The notes below the pieces were generated by a model, which did no database searches, was not told the DNA's origin, and worked only from the letters and a program-made list of their open reading frames with translations. This document shows, piece by piece, positions 1-7,880 of a stretch of 36,566 bases of DNA; within the stretch, counting starts at the first letter, position 1, and every line of letters begins with the position of its first letter. Source of the stretch: Gammaproteobacteria bacterium (lineage in GTDB: Bacteria; Pseudomonadota; Gammaproteobacteria; Steroidobacterales; Steroidobacteraceae). The position numbers and the translations under genes are program-made. The stretch is from the NCBI GenBank assembly GCA_005878095.1, contig VBNH01000095.1, positions 1 through 36,566 of the forward strand, read 5' to 3'.

Positions 1-1
1 C

Positions 2-523
2 ATCGAGCATGCGCAGATCCTGAGTCCCGGCGACATTCCGCGATTCGCGCAACTCGGAGTCATTGCCTCGATGCAGCCGTCGCACGCGATCAGCGATCTC
101 TACTTTGCGCCGAGCCGCCTGGGGCCCGAGCGGCTGAAAGGTGCATACGCGTGGCGTTCCTTGCTGGACACGGGGGCCATCGTTGTGGCAGGCAGCGATG
201 CCCCGGTGGAGAAGGGCGATCCGCTCATCGAGTTCTACGCCGCCGTCGCCCGGCGCTCCATCGACGGCTATGCCGATGAGAATTGGCACTTGGAGCAGCG
301 CGTGTCGAGGACCCGGGCACTGAAGATGCTTTCGAGCGGGCCGGCGTACGCGGCGTTTCAGGAGAACGAGCGCGGCAGCATCGAGGTCGGCAAAATCGCC
401 GACTTCACCGTCCTTTCGGATGACATCATGTCCATTCCAGAAGCCGACATTCTTCGCGCACGCGTCGTGATGACGGTCATAGGCGGGGAGGTTGTCTACA
501 CCGAACCTCCAGCTAACCATTGA
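2..523 (+). CDS. Amidohydrolase family protein (YtcJ-like), 3' part
   Basis: The reading frame is open from the first complete codon of the window, so the gene starts upstream and only about 173 C-terminal residues are seen. The fragment opens with IEHAQIL, followed by a stretch ending SMQPSHA, and later has GSDAPVE and GKIADFTVLSDD. These are typical of the YtcJ-like amidohydrolase_3 family: the first His belongs to the metal-binding barrel, the Asp of GSDAPVE is the usual catalytic/metal Asp, and the last segment is the small beta-sandwich that closes the fold. Members hydrolyse C-N bonds in varied substrates, so the substrate cannot be named. An ATG at 71 is internal to the conserved domain and is not the true start. 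Confidence 0.88.
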   Translation: MEHAQILSPGDIPRFAQLGVIASMQPSHAISDLYFAPSRLGPERLKGAYAWRSLLDTGAIVVAGSDAPVEKGDPLIEFYAAVARRSIDGYADENWHLEQRVSRTRALKMLSSGPAYAAFQENERGSIEVGKIADFTVLSDDIMSIPEADILRARVVMTVIGGEVVYTEPPANH

Positions 524-703
524 TTTCCCGGTCAGTGAAACCGGGTCTGCGGAGCAATGGATACGCCGGGTGGCGCGGTGCGGCTCTGTGTACCCCAGGG
601 CACCAGAGCACCATGCACGATTTTATAATCCTATGGTGAAGCTGCCTGGGCTCTCGGATCGAGGGCTGTTGTACCCCCTGCTGCGCTCGGGCCGCAACAT
701 CCG

Positions 704-842
704 ATGAAGGTAAAGGCCGGGGATGCATTCTTCATCGCCGCCGGCGCAGTTCAAGGCCAAGAAGGTCGCTCCGGGAACGTCGAAAATCTTGGCGACTTAC
801 TTTGCCGAGAAAGGCAAGCCGCTTGTCACGATGGTCAAGTGA
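704..842 (+). pseudogene. Cupin-domain protein, frameshifted C-terminal remnant
   Basis: The first frame gives MKVKAGDAFFIAAGAV, a typical cupin strand (GDAFFIPAG). Near 750 the similarity moves to another frame, which reads FKAKKVAPGTSKILATYF and then AEKGKPLVTMVK before a TGA at 840-842. That is the usual C-terminus of small secreted cupins. The two halves join only if the frame shifts close to position 750. The N-terminal half of the cupin is not visible upstream. I read it as a decayed or truncated gene; a sequencing error could explain the shift but not the missing N-terminus. Confidence 0.6.
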
Positions 843-957
843 AGGATCAAAATATCGTCGCCCATCAAAAACAACTTATAACCTTGTAGGAGTAAACTAC
901 CTACTGTCGATATGCGCTACGCATGCGGCCAGAACGGTTAGATGACAAGGAGGAACC

Positions 958-2709
958 ATGAACAAACAGGAGCTAGTCAGGGCATTTGCAATTGCAACCG
1001 TCACGCTGCCGGGTCTGCTGCTCAGCGCTTCTATCGTATTAGCCGACGGTACCGGCGTCGGGGATAAACGTGCGAATGCGGATCCTGTTCCATTGACGGG
1101 GTCGGTGCCAAAAGCCGATTGTGGTCCTGGGGATCACACCGAAAGCGGGTTGCAGGGTCAGACCACAACTGAGGAGCGTTTCAGCGGCGATTCCAAACTC
1201 GGCTACAACTGCAATCTTGAACTCGTGGGCCGGTACCGAGGTGAGGGAGCATTTTCGCAGGATGGACCGGCGTACGCCGGTGACTGCGCCTACTATGCAA
1301 CGGACCATGTTACTTCTCTGCAGCAGCACCTCGGCGTCACGGTGATCGATGCCTCCGACCCCCAGCATCCACAGCCGAGCGCGTACCTGGACGACACTGC
1401 CGCGGCACTCGCCCCGCACGAGACTGTGCAGACCAATAATCGCAGCCACCTCCTCGTGGTCGCACAAAACGGTGGGCCGGACTTTGCCGTTTACGACATT
1501 TCCGCCGACTGCCGCCATCCGGTCCTGAAGGCCGACATCCAGCTGCCAGGCAGCCATGGCCACATGGGCGCTTTCGCCCCGGACGGCCGGACGTACTGGC
1601 TCACCCAGAGCTTCCGAGGGCCCGGCGGCTTCCTGTACAGCGTGGACCTCGCCGATCCGTCCAATCCGCTGGTGCTCCCCCCGTGGCAATTTCTGGGCGA
1701 TGGCAGGCCACACGGGTTAGGGAAGGTCTGATTTACCTAATACGGCAAAAATCTATCCCTGTTTTTCTCGCGGAATATTCGCGCCAATCTCCGATAACGC
1801 CAGTAAATCAGAGGTTCCTTAGAGCTCAATCCGCCGGGCTTCGAGCCCGGTGTGCCCGAAGGGACGCGGGTGTACGCGGGGCAGCCCGGCGATTTCGGCA
1901 ACACCAGCGGCGATATCGGTCCAGACGGGCTGGTGATCGAGGACGTCAGCGACTATCAGTTCCGTCGCCCCAATCCGCAGATCCGGATTATCAGCAAGCT
2001 CTTCTGGACGGACCAGGGGGAAGCCGAGCCCATGATCCCCGTGACGATCAAGGGGCACCCGTACCTCATCAGCACGGACGAGTCCGGCGGCGCGGGCGGG
2101 GTGGGGGGTCTTGCGGCCGCGTGTGCCCGGGGGCAGTCCCTGTGGGGTTATCCGCAGATCATCGATGTCGGCGACGAGACGACGCCGAAGATCATCGCCA
2201 AGCTCAGGCTGGAAGTGAGCGACCCCGCCAATTGTTTGCAGCAAGTCAATGAAACGCCGCCGGATGCCCCCGGAACCGCGCCCGGGACCAACTTGCCGGC
2301 CGCATCGGGGACGACCAACTACAGCGAAGAAAGATGTGTCGCTGACAATCCCAACAATGCGACGATGCTCGCTTGTAGTTTTCAGAATGCAGGCTTGCGC
2401 GTTTTCGACATTCGCGATCCATACCATGCGAAAGAGATCGCGTACTGGAAGCCACCGGCGGTGCGGACGGAGCTCCGTCCGTCATCAGGTAGCTGGGCAC
2501 CGGGCGTCGATCGAACCGTGGATAAGATTGCTGGTTGGGCGCGCTGGGTCGTTGCCGGCAACAGCCAGGATAACAACAGCAACGGGAACGGCAACGGAAC
2601 CGAGCTCGAGCTCTGGACGGTCAGTGATGGCAACGGCTTTCAGATCCTGCGCTTCACGGACAATTTCAAAGCGCAACACAAGGACCTTTTCGAGAACTCC
2701 GGGAACTAA
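958..2709 (+). pseudogene. LVIVD-repeat secreted protein gene split by a MITE-like insertion
   Basis: The first part (958-1731) starts at ATG behind AAGGAGG and carries a signal peptide followed by LVIVD/YVTN-like beta-propeller blades (VTVIDASDPQHPQ, FAVYDISADC, YSVDLADPSNP). It stops at TGA 1729-1731. The same frame reopens at 1807 and runs to 2709 (GTRVYAGQPGDFGN, LRVFDIRDPYHAKEIAYW). The break is caused by a 98-bp insertion carrying in-frame stops. Removing 102 bp (insertion plus one TTAG copy) rejoins the halves in frame as GRPHGLELNPPGFEPG, giving about 549 residues. The family is thought to form extracytoplasmic propellers; no enzymatic role is known to me. The second half could in principle start at GTG 1852, but without a signal peptide. 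Confidence 0.82.
1721..1818. mobile_element. 98-bp MITE-like element with IS5-like ends and TTAG target duplication
   Basis: The left end reads GGAAGGTCTGATTTACCT and the right end, reverse-complemented, GGAACCTCTGATTTACTG. They differ only at positions 5, 6 and 17 of 18. The element is flanked by a direct TTAG at 1717-1720 and 1819-1822. A four-base YTAR-type duplication is typical of IS5-group transposition. The interior has no ORF and is visibly more AT-rich than its surroundings, so it must have been moved in trans. It interrupts the LVIVD-repeat gene. No second copy or matching transposase is in the window. Confidence 0.82.
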
Positions 2710-3165
2710 GAAAATCGTTACGTAGATAGCGCGCGATCCGTGTCGGGCACTCTTCTAGCGCGGCGCATCTCGTAGTCGGATGAATCGTGGCGCGAGACCG
2801 CAGGCGACGGCGCAGAGAGCATGCGCAGACAATCGGCCGAGCTCATAAACGACCTTCGACGTGTGGTTCCGGTCGTTTAGGGTCAGGTTGTCACGTGTGG
2901 CGCCATGTTGCGCCCGCCATGCAAGAGACATAGTCCAGGCCGGTTTCGCGGAAAATTAAGCGAAGGTGTCACGCACGGCGCCCAGGTGTTCACGATCCCG
3001 TGGAACGCTGTTCACGTTGCGCGGCAAGTAGCTAGAGCTTGGCAATTTTCTGCTTTCCGGCGGCCGGGAATTGCAGACTCGACAGCTTCGGTCGGACTGG
3101 ATATGCCCGGCGCGCCGTTGTCGGAAGGCTGGAACTTTTTGCGCGTACCTCCGGTCAATGCGCAA
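2710..3165. other. Intergenic region, no gene recognised
   Basis: No ORF here resembles a protein I recognise; the overlapping ORF at 2905-3300 has random-looking composition. The one visible structure is a 9-bp inverted repeat, TAAACGACC at 2846-2854 and GGTCGTTTA at 2871-2879, separated by 16 bases. It could be a weak terminator for the LVIVD gene or a protein-binding site. Confidence 0.35.
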
Positions 3166-3292
3166 GGTAACCGAATGACCCGAGGCGGAGCTGCGGGTCG
3201 GTTGAAACTCTGGATCCGGCCCGTTTTTCCGACCGGGCAACCTCCCCCGGATAGACCCGTGAGTCTTTCGCCTCGGTCATTCGGTGACCGAG
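3166..3292 (+). ncRNA. Candidate structured leader RNA upstream of the SPW gene
   Basis: The arms 3166-3187 and 3269-3289 pair almost completely: about 20 base pairs with one mismatch (3169/3286) and one bulged C (3181). Inside them lie nested helices in the correct order: 3194-3199 with 3254-3259 (CGGGTC/GACCCG), 3214-3219 with 3247-3252 (ATCCGG/CCGGAT), and 3220-3223 with 3234-3237. The 3' arm can instead form a local hairpin, CTCGGTCA-TTCGG-TGACCGAG, at 3272-3292, 31 bases before the start codon at 3324. Two exclusive folds would suit a cis-regulatory switch. A short inverted-repeat element is an alternative. I do not recognise a known riboswitch class. Confidence 0.4.
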
Positions 3293-3323
3293 TCTCTTAG
3301 GTCTCTTCAGGAGGGCAAAGACT

Positions 3324-3689
3324 ATGGCCAATCCGTCAGTCAAGCACTGGCAAGATCCGGTGAACCTGATCCTCGGGCTGTGGCTGATCGCCTCCCCCTG
3401 GATCCTTGAATATCAGGCCGAAACGTACGCGTTGTGGAGCGCGGTGTGTCTCGGGGTCCTGATCGCAGCAACCGCGATCGCCGCGCTCTTCCGGGTCAAG
3501 GCCTGGGAAGAGTGGGCGAACCTGGTGCTCGGGGTCTGTGCGGTCGCTTCTCCGTGGGTCCTGCGCTTCAGCGAGTCCGTTGCAGCGACGTGGAACTCGG
3601 TCATCATCGGTATCGTCATCGCGGCGCTGGCATTGTGGGCGCTCGGTACCGACCGTGACATCGGAGGTTGGTGGAGCCCCGCAACGTAA
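3324..3689 (+). CDS. SPW-repeat membrane protein
   Basis: This 121-residue protein has two copies of the SPW repeat: LIASPWILEYQAE near residues 21-33 and VASPWVLRFSE near 73-83. Each is followed by a hydrophobic segment, so it should sit in the inner membrane with about four helices. The start ATG follows CAGGAGGGC at good spacing. Its biochemical role is unknown. It lies head to tail against groEL, sharing the terminator region, and belongs by position to the heat-shock block. A degenerate sigma32-like site (GTTGAAA at 3201, CCCGTTTT at 3220, 12-base spacer) sits upstream, inside the structured region. Confidence 0.85.
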   Translation: MANPSVKHWQDPVNLILGLWLIASPWILEYQAETYALWSAVCLGVLIAATAIAALFRVKAWEEWANLVLGVCAVASPWVLRFSESVAATWNSVIIGIVIAALALWALGTDRDIGGWWSPAT

Positions 3690-3754
3690 CTCGGCCGAGT
3701 TCGGCTTCGCGCGCGTGTCTATGTGGCGCGACCGCGGGATCTTAAGCCGATCGA

Positions 3755-3788
3755 GCCGCCGCTCGGGCCCTGAGACCCGGGCGGCGGC
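3755..3788. terminator. Bidirectional terminator hairpin between SPW gene and groEL
   Basis: A 13-bp GC-rich stem (GCCGCCGCTCGGG paired with CCCGGGCGGCGGC, one T-G pair) closes on an 8-base loop. It lies between the two convergent stop codons. A clear T-tract is missing on both strands. Confidence 0.55.
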
Positions 3789-3808
3789 ATGTCCGCCTCT
3801 GCTGGCTT

Positions 3809-5440
3809 CTAATAATCCTCGTCCATGTCTGGCGGAGCAGCAGGCGGCGCAGGTGTCATTTTCTTAGGCGCCTCGACCGCCGTCACCTCCGTGGTTAGCA
3901 AGAGCCCCGCCACCGAGGCGGCGTTCTGCAGGGCGAGGCGAGCAACCTTCGTCGGATCCAGGATGCCCCGCTCAACCAGGTCGCCGTAGTCGCCGGCCAC
4001 GGCGTCGTACCCGTAGGTGCTCTTGTTCTCCTTTACACGCGTCACAACGATCTCAGCCTGATCACCGGCGTTACTGGCAATCTGGCGTAGCGGCTCCTCG
4101 AGCGCGCGCGCCACGATACGGATGCCTACCCGTTGATCCTCGTTGGTACCCGCCAACTTCTCGAGTGCCTTGGCGGCCCGCAGATACGCCACGCCGCCGC
4201 CCGGCACCACGCCTTCCTCCACGGCTGCGCGGGTGGCGTGGAGTGCATCTTCGACACGCGCCTTTTTCTCTTTCATCTCAGGCTCGGTCGCGGCGCCCAC
4301 CTTGATGACGGCCACGCCACCGGAGAGCTTGGCAATGCGTCCCTCGAGCTTTTCCCGGTCGTAAGTCGATTTTGTATCCTCGGCTTCCCTGCGCAGCGTC
4401 TCGATGCGGGCCTGGATGTCAGCCTTCTTGCCCGCACCGTGGATCAGGGTCGTACTCTCTTTTTCGACGACGACCTTCCTGGCCTTGCCGAGATCTGCCA
4501 GAGCGACTTTTTCCAGCGATAATCCGACTTCATCGCTGATCACCTGGCCGCCGGTCAGGACCGCAATGTCCTGAAGCACGGCTTTGCGTCGATCGCCGAA
4601 CTCGGGAGCTTTGACCGCGGCGACCTTCACAGTGCCTCGCATGTTATTGACCACCAGCGTGGCCAATGCCTCGCCCTCGACCTCTTCAGCCACCACCAGT
4701 AAGGGTTTGCTTGCCTTCGCCACGGCTTCGAGCAGGGGCAGCAGCTCGCGGAGGCTCGAGATCTTTTTCTCGTGTAACAGAATGACCGGGTCTTCCAGCT
4801 CAGCGGTCTGAGTCTCGGGCTTGTTGATGAAATAGGGCGAGAGGTACCCGCGATCGAACTCCATGCCTTCGACGATCTCGAGCTCATTTTGAAGACCCGA
4901 CCCGTCCTCAACCGTAATAGCACCTTCCTTGCCCACCTTCGCCATCGCCTTGGCGATCATCTTGCCGATGTCAGCATCGCCGTTGGCTGCGATGGTGCCC
5001 ACCTGGGTGATGGTTTCCGAATCCGTACACGGCTTGGACAGGCGTTCGAGCTCGGCGACGACCGTTGTGACGGCCTGATCGATCCCGCGCTTCAAATCCA
5101 TGGGATTCATGCCGGCGGCGACCGATTTCAACCCCTCGCGGGCGATCGCCTGCGCGAGCACCGTCGCGGTGGTCGTGCCGTCGCCGGCTTCATCGGCGGT
5201 CTTCGAGGCCACTTCCTTGACCAGTTGCGCGCCGACGTTTTCGAGCTTTTCCTTCAGCTCAATCTCCTTGGCAACCGTCACCCCGTCCTTCGTCACGATC
5301 GGCGCCCCGAAGCTCTTCTCGAGCAGCGCGTTCCGCCCCTTGGGCCCCAGGGTCACCTTCACCGCATTCGCCAGAATGTTGACGCCACGCGCCATTTGGT
5401 GGCGAGCTTCTTCGCTAAAGCGCACTTCTTTGACCGCCAT
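3809..5440 (-). CDS. groL: Chaperonin GroEL (60 kDa)
   Basis: This is the subunit of the ATP-driven double-ring protein-folding chamber in the cytoplasm. At 543 residues it is close to the usual length. The N-terminus ([13 protein letters not shown]), ATP-binding segments VTLGPKGRN and [13 protein letters not shown], and the equatorial GGGVAYLRA near residue 414 are all intact. The start follows GGAGGACACGAC. It is 42 bases downstream of groES in one operon. The C-terminus ends [12 protein letters not shown] and lacks the usual GGM repeats, a feature often seen in secondary GroEL copies. It may therefore be an accessory, stress-island chaperonin rather than the housekeeping one; the window cannot show whether another copy exists. 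Confidence 0.97.
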   Translation of the reverse strand: MAVKEVRFSEEARHQMARGVNILANAVKVTLGPKGRNALLEKSFGAPIVTKDGVTVAKEIELKEKLENVGAQLVKEVASKTADEAGDGTTTATVLAQAIAREGLKSVAAGMNPMDLKRGIDQAVTTVVAELERLSKPCTDSETITQVGTIAANGDADIGKMIAKAMAKVGKEGAITVEDGSGLQNELEIVEGMEFDRGYLSPYFINKPETQTAELEDPVILLHEKKISSLRELLPLLEAVAKASKPLLVVAEEVEGEALATLVVNNMRGTVKVAAVKAPEFGDRRKAVLQDIAVLTGGQVISDEVGLSLEKVALADLGKARKVVVEKESTTLIHGAGKKADIQARIETLRREAEDTKSTYDREKLEGRIAKLSGGVAVIKVGAATEPEMKEKKARVEDALHATRAAVEEGVVPGGGVAYLRAAKALEKLAGTNEDQRVGIRIVARALEEPLRQIASNAGDQAEIVVTRVKENKSTYGYDAVAGDYGDLVERGILDPTKVARLALQNAASVAGLLLTTEVTAVEAPKKMTPAPPAAPPDMDEDY

Positions 5441-5482
5441 ACGTCGTGTCCTCCACTACCTCATATGAGTTTCTCGTCAGCG

Positions 5483-5776
5483 TTACGCTTCCTCGACAAC
5501 CGCCATGATGTCTTCCTCGCGCGCAACGATCAGCTCTTCGCCATTGAGCTTGACCTCAGTACCGCTGTACTTCCCAAACAGCACCCGATCACCGGCCTTG
5601 AGGTCGCTTGGACGAACCTTGCCGTTGGCGAGAACTTTGCCTTGACCAACGGCGACCACCCGGCCTTCGGTGGGCTTCTCTCCGGCGGTTGCCGGAATCA
5701 GAATGCCGCCCGGTGAGCGCTGCTGGGGGTCGTCCCGTTTTAATACGACCCGGTCTTGAAGCGGACGAATGTTCAT
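5483..5776 (-). CDS. groES: Co-chaperonin GroES (10 kDa)
   Basis: The 97-residue protein starts [14 protein letters not shown] and has the mobile-loop region around [15 protein letters not shown], whose IL pair contacts GroEL, then the roof and strand motifs [20 protein letters not shown]. It forms the heptameric lid of GroEL. The open frame extends far upstream to 6361, but the MNIRPLQ start matches family length exactly. It is the first gene of groES-groEL and diverges from the first Hsp20 gene across about 330 bases, where opposite heat-shock promoters are visible. Confidence 0.97.
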   Translation of the reverse strand: MNIRPLQDRVVLKRDDPQQRSPGGILIPATAGEKPTEGRVVAVGQGKVLANGKVRPSDLKAGDRVLFGKYSGTEVKLNGEELIVAREEDIMAVVEEA

Positions 5777-5844
5777 GGCGCTGTGCTCCGTGCAGATCAA
5801 CGAAATGAGTACCCCGCTTTGCCGCGGCGCTTCGAAAGTCCCCT

Positions 5845-5872
5845 TTCTGGCGGCGCTGCTGCGAGTTTCAAG
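5845..5872 (-). promoter_or_regulatory. Candidate sigma32 promoter for groES-groEL
   Basis: On the minus strand CCCTTGAAA supplies a perfect -35 (CTTGAAA at 5872-5866). Thirteen bases later CGCCAGAA (5852-5845) is a weak match to CCCCATNT. The -35 is convincing, the -10 less so. No CIRCE (HrcA) repeat is visible. Confidence 0.4.
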
Positions 5873-6031
5873 GGAAGTGCGTGAAGGGCCAAAACGCTTC
5901 GCAACTCCCGATGGTTGCGAGGCTGCCTGCAAGGCGCCTCCGTAGCGTTCGAGCTTTATCGTGGGCCTGACCGTGGGCGCTTTAGGCGCCCCTCTCCAGA
6001 AATCACCGCCACCGAGTCGCCAAGGCAGCCC

Positions 6032-6060
6032 CTTGAAATTATGGACGCGGAACCCACTTT
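6032..6060 (+). promoter_or_regulatory. Candidate sigma32 promoter for the first Hsp20 gene
   Basis: CTTGAAA (6032-6038), a 14-base spacer and CCCACTTT (6053-6060) fit the sigma32 consensus. The predicted transcript would start about 35 bases before the ATG at 6104. Confidence 0.55.
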
Positions 6061-6103
6061 GGGGTTCGTCAAACCTGGCCCAACAGCGCAAGGAGGTGTT
6101 GCC

Positions 6104-6550
6104 ATGTTCGAGAGTCTGTTCAGTGGCTTCGATACCGACATCTTCGATGAATTCAAGCGCCTGGAGAGCGAGATGCTCCAGCTGTTTGGCAATTCCCCGT
6201 GGCCTGCGGGGATCCGCGCGATGCAAAGAGGCGCGTTCCCGCCAGTCAACGTGGGGAACACACCCGAGCGGGTGGACGTGTATCTCTTCGCCGCCGGTCT
6301 GGATCCGAAGAGCCTTGATCTGTCGATCCAGCAGAATCTCCTGGCGGTCTCCGGGAGCCACAAGGTCAAGGTGGACGAGAAGGCCGACTATTACCGGCGC
6401 GAGCGCTTCGATGGGGATTTCAGGCGTGTGATCACACTACCCGATGACGTAGACCCGGACCGCGTCGAAGCAAGGTACCGCGACGGCGTGCTCCAGGTCA
6501 CGATTCAGCGGCGCGAATCGGCACGGCCGCGGCAGATCACCGTGAACTGA
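6104..6550 (+). CDS. Small heat-shock protein, Hsp20/alpha-crystallin family (first of three)
   Basis: A 148-residue ATP-independent holdase that binds unfolding proteins in large oligomers. The alpha-crystallin domain runs from about residue 46 ([21 protein letters not shown]) to the C-terminus, with the family motif [11 protein letters not shown] near 126-136. The open frame reaches upstream to 5915, but ATG 6104 follows AAGGAGGTG and lies downstream of the candidate promoter, so it is chosen. It is followed after 14 bases by the second Hsp20 gene, forming one operon. Confidence 0.93.
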   Translation: MFESLFSGFDTDIFDEFKRLESEMLQLFGNSPWPAGIRAMQRGAFPPVNVGNTPERVDVYLFAAGLDPKSLDLSIQQNLLAVSGSHKVKVDEKADYYRRERFDGDFRRVITLPDDVDPDRVEARYRDGVLQVTIQRRESARPRQITVN

Positions 6551-6564
6551 GAAAGGAGGTCATC

Positions 6565-6966
6565 ATGGCAGCGAATCAAGAAGTCACGGCGCGCAAGAGC
6601 ACCGCAGTTGATGAGCGGAAAACACGCGCACAGGAAGCGCCAATGCTTCCGGCGGTTGATATCTTCGAGGACGCGCATCAGATTACGGTGCAGGCGGAAA
6701 TGCCGGGCGTGTCCAAGGACAGGCTCAATGTCCAGGCCCACCACAACGAGCTACTCATCGAAGGCGACGTGCAACTCGATATGCCGGCGGGGATGACCGC
6801 GTTTTATGCGGACCTGAAGACCACGAAGTACCGGCGGAGATTTGTCTTGAGCGGTGAGCTTGAAACCGACCGGATCGCCGCGAGTCTCAAGGACGGAGTA
6901 CTGACGGTGCGCATCCCGAAGCGGGCGGAGTTTCGCACGCGCAGGATAAAGGTAGACGCGCAATGA
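6565..6966 (+). CDS. Small heat-shock protein, Hsp20/alpha-crystallin family (second of three)
   Basis: A 133-residue Hsp20 with a short basic N-terminus and the domain from PAVDIFEDAHQ (about residue 29) to LKDGVLTVRIPK (about 111-122), including the A-x-LKDGVL type signature. The start lies behind GAAAGGAGGTCATC. It should work with its upstream neighbour as a mixed or parallel holdase; the two share little sequence apart from core motifs, so they are not a recent duplication. A strong hairpin follows 12 bases after the stop, ending the pair. Confidence 0.93.
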   Translation: MAANQEVTARKSTAVDERKTRAQEAPMLPAVDIFEDAHQITVQAEMPGVSKDRLNVQAHHNELLIEGDVQLDMPAGMTAFYADLKTTKYRRRFVLSGELETDRIAASLKDGVLTVRIPKRAEFRTRRIKVDAQ

Positions 6967-6978
6967 GCTGCGCAGGCT

Positions 6979-7006
6979 CCGGTCCGAGCGCTCTCGCTCG
7001 GACCGG
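6979..7006 (+). terminator. Hairpin terminator after the first Hsp20 pair
   Basis: A perfect 12-bp stem, CCGGTCCGAGCG with CGCTCGGACCGG, closes on a CTCT loop. No T-run follows, so termination may be Rho-assisted or the hairpin may protect the mRNA 3' end. Confidence 0.5.
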
Positions 7007-7077
7007 GCCGCGCGGCCGGCCTTCCGGGCCGACGACGGCCTCATGCTCGCTCTGGGTGGTGGGGCGGACATCGGGGC

Positions 7078-7106
7078 CTTGAAAGAGTAGTGAGATTACC
7101 CCACCT
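7078..7106 (+). promoter_or_regulatory. Candidate sigma32 promoter for the third Hsp20 gene
   Basis: CTTGAAA (7078-7084), a 14-base spacer and CCCCACCT (7099-7106) form the best sigma32 match in the window. Transcription would begin near 7113, which rules out the upstream GTG at 7090 as start codon and supports ATG 7141. Confidence 0.65.
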
Positions 7107-7140
7107 GTGTACCGTTTTGGCTTTGGTGCGTCTGGCCACG

Positions 7141-7638
7141 ATGGACCCGATCAGGAAACTGCGGTCGGAACTCGAACGGGGGGTCTCCCGCGCCTGGGAA
7201 GGTCTGACCGAGGGCTGGCGTGAGGTACTCACTCGTGGTAGCGGCGCGCTCACCCAGTTCGTTCGCGCTGCGAAACAAAAGCAAGGCGATGAGAGAAGCA
7301 ATCACTTTCCACAGTGGGCGCTCCTGGCAAGCGAATGTTGGGAAACCGCGCAATCGGTCATCGTGCGCATCGAGCTGCCTGGGACGCGCAAGGAAGACAT
7401 CGACATCTCAGTTTCTCGAGGCCACCTTCAGATCCGCGGGGAAAGGAGATCCTCCAGCGAGCATGAGGCGCGCTACTACCATTTGATGGAGAGAGCGTTC
7501 GGCCGTTTCGAGCGAAGCATTCCCTTGCCCCCGAACATCGACGCAGGGCGCGCCGAAGTCTCCTATGAGGATGGCCTCATTACCGTGATTTTGCCCAAGA
7601 CCGAGACGACGCCGCCGACGCAACTGTCCATTAAGTGA
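7141..7638 (+). CDS. Small heat-shock protein, Hsp20 family, extended N-terminus (third of three)
   Basis: From ATG 7141 the protein has 165 residues. The first 60 or so are amphipathic (RKLRSELERG, AWEGLTEGWREVL) and unlike the other two Hsp20 proteins. The alpha-crystallin domain follows from about WETAQSVIVRIELPGTRKED to YEDGLITVILPK. The frame is open to GTG 7090, but that codon overlaps the predicted heat-shock promoter, so 7141 (or GTG 7126) is preferred; the ribosome site is weak. It has its own promoter and is transcribed separately from the first two. Confidence 0.9.
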   Translation: MDPIRKLRSELERGVSRAWEGLTEGWREVLTRGSGALTQFVRAAKQKQGDERSNHFPQWALLASECWETAQSVIVRIELPGTRKEDIDISVSRGHLQIRGERRSSSEHEARYYHLMERAFGRFERSIPLPPNIDAGRAEVSYEDGLITVILPKTETTPPTQLSIK

Positions 7639-7660
7639 ACCGTCTCCCGTGTGCCGACGC

Positions 7661-7712
7661 CTGGCGTCTCATAATGCCGGGGTCGAGGGTTCGAGTCCCT
7701 CCCTTTCCACCA
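7661..7712 (+). pseudogene. 3' fragment of a CAU-anticodon (Met-type) tRNA, possible attachment site
   Basis: The sequence contains CTCATAA (CAU anticodon loop), a variable region, a perfect T-arm GAGGG-TTCGAGT-CCCTC, the acceptor strand CCTTTCC, discriminator A and CCA ending at 7712. The 5' acceptor partner GGAAAGG and D-arm are absent just upstream, where the Hsp20 gene ends instead, and the bases before the anticodon loop do not form a clean 5-bp stem. It is therefore not a working tRNA. Such anticodon-to-CCA copies are typical of integrase attachment sites at the edge of islands. Confidence 0.7.
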
Positions 7713-7880
7713 TAGCAACAGGGCTTGCAAAGCAGCCTGCGCCTGCACGATGGCGATTGCGGGAGATTTGCCCTCGCGTCCGCGGCGATCTCTTGAAGGT
7801 CGACAAAACAAAATTCATCATGTCGGTGCACGTTGCCAGCGCAACTCCTGCCAAGCCTCGAGCTCCTCCCGCGTAATCCC

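Noticed and set aside
2905-3300. 131-codon ORF before the SPW gene
   Set aside because: Random composition, no recognisable motif, and it runs through the strongly paired structure.
5777-6103. CIRCE (HrcA) operator upstream of groES
   Set aside because: No TTAGCACTC/GAGTGCTAA repeat is present; the sigma32-like sites explain control better.
7090-7140. GTG 7090 as start of the third Hsp20 gene
   Set aside because: It overlaps the best sigma32-like promoter, whose transcript would begin downstream of it.
7661-7712. Complete tRNA gene
   Set aside because: The 5' acceptor strand, D-arm and a clean anticodon stem are missing.
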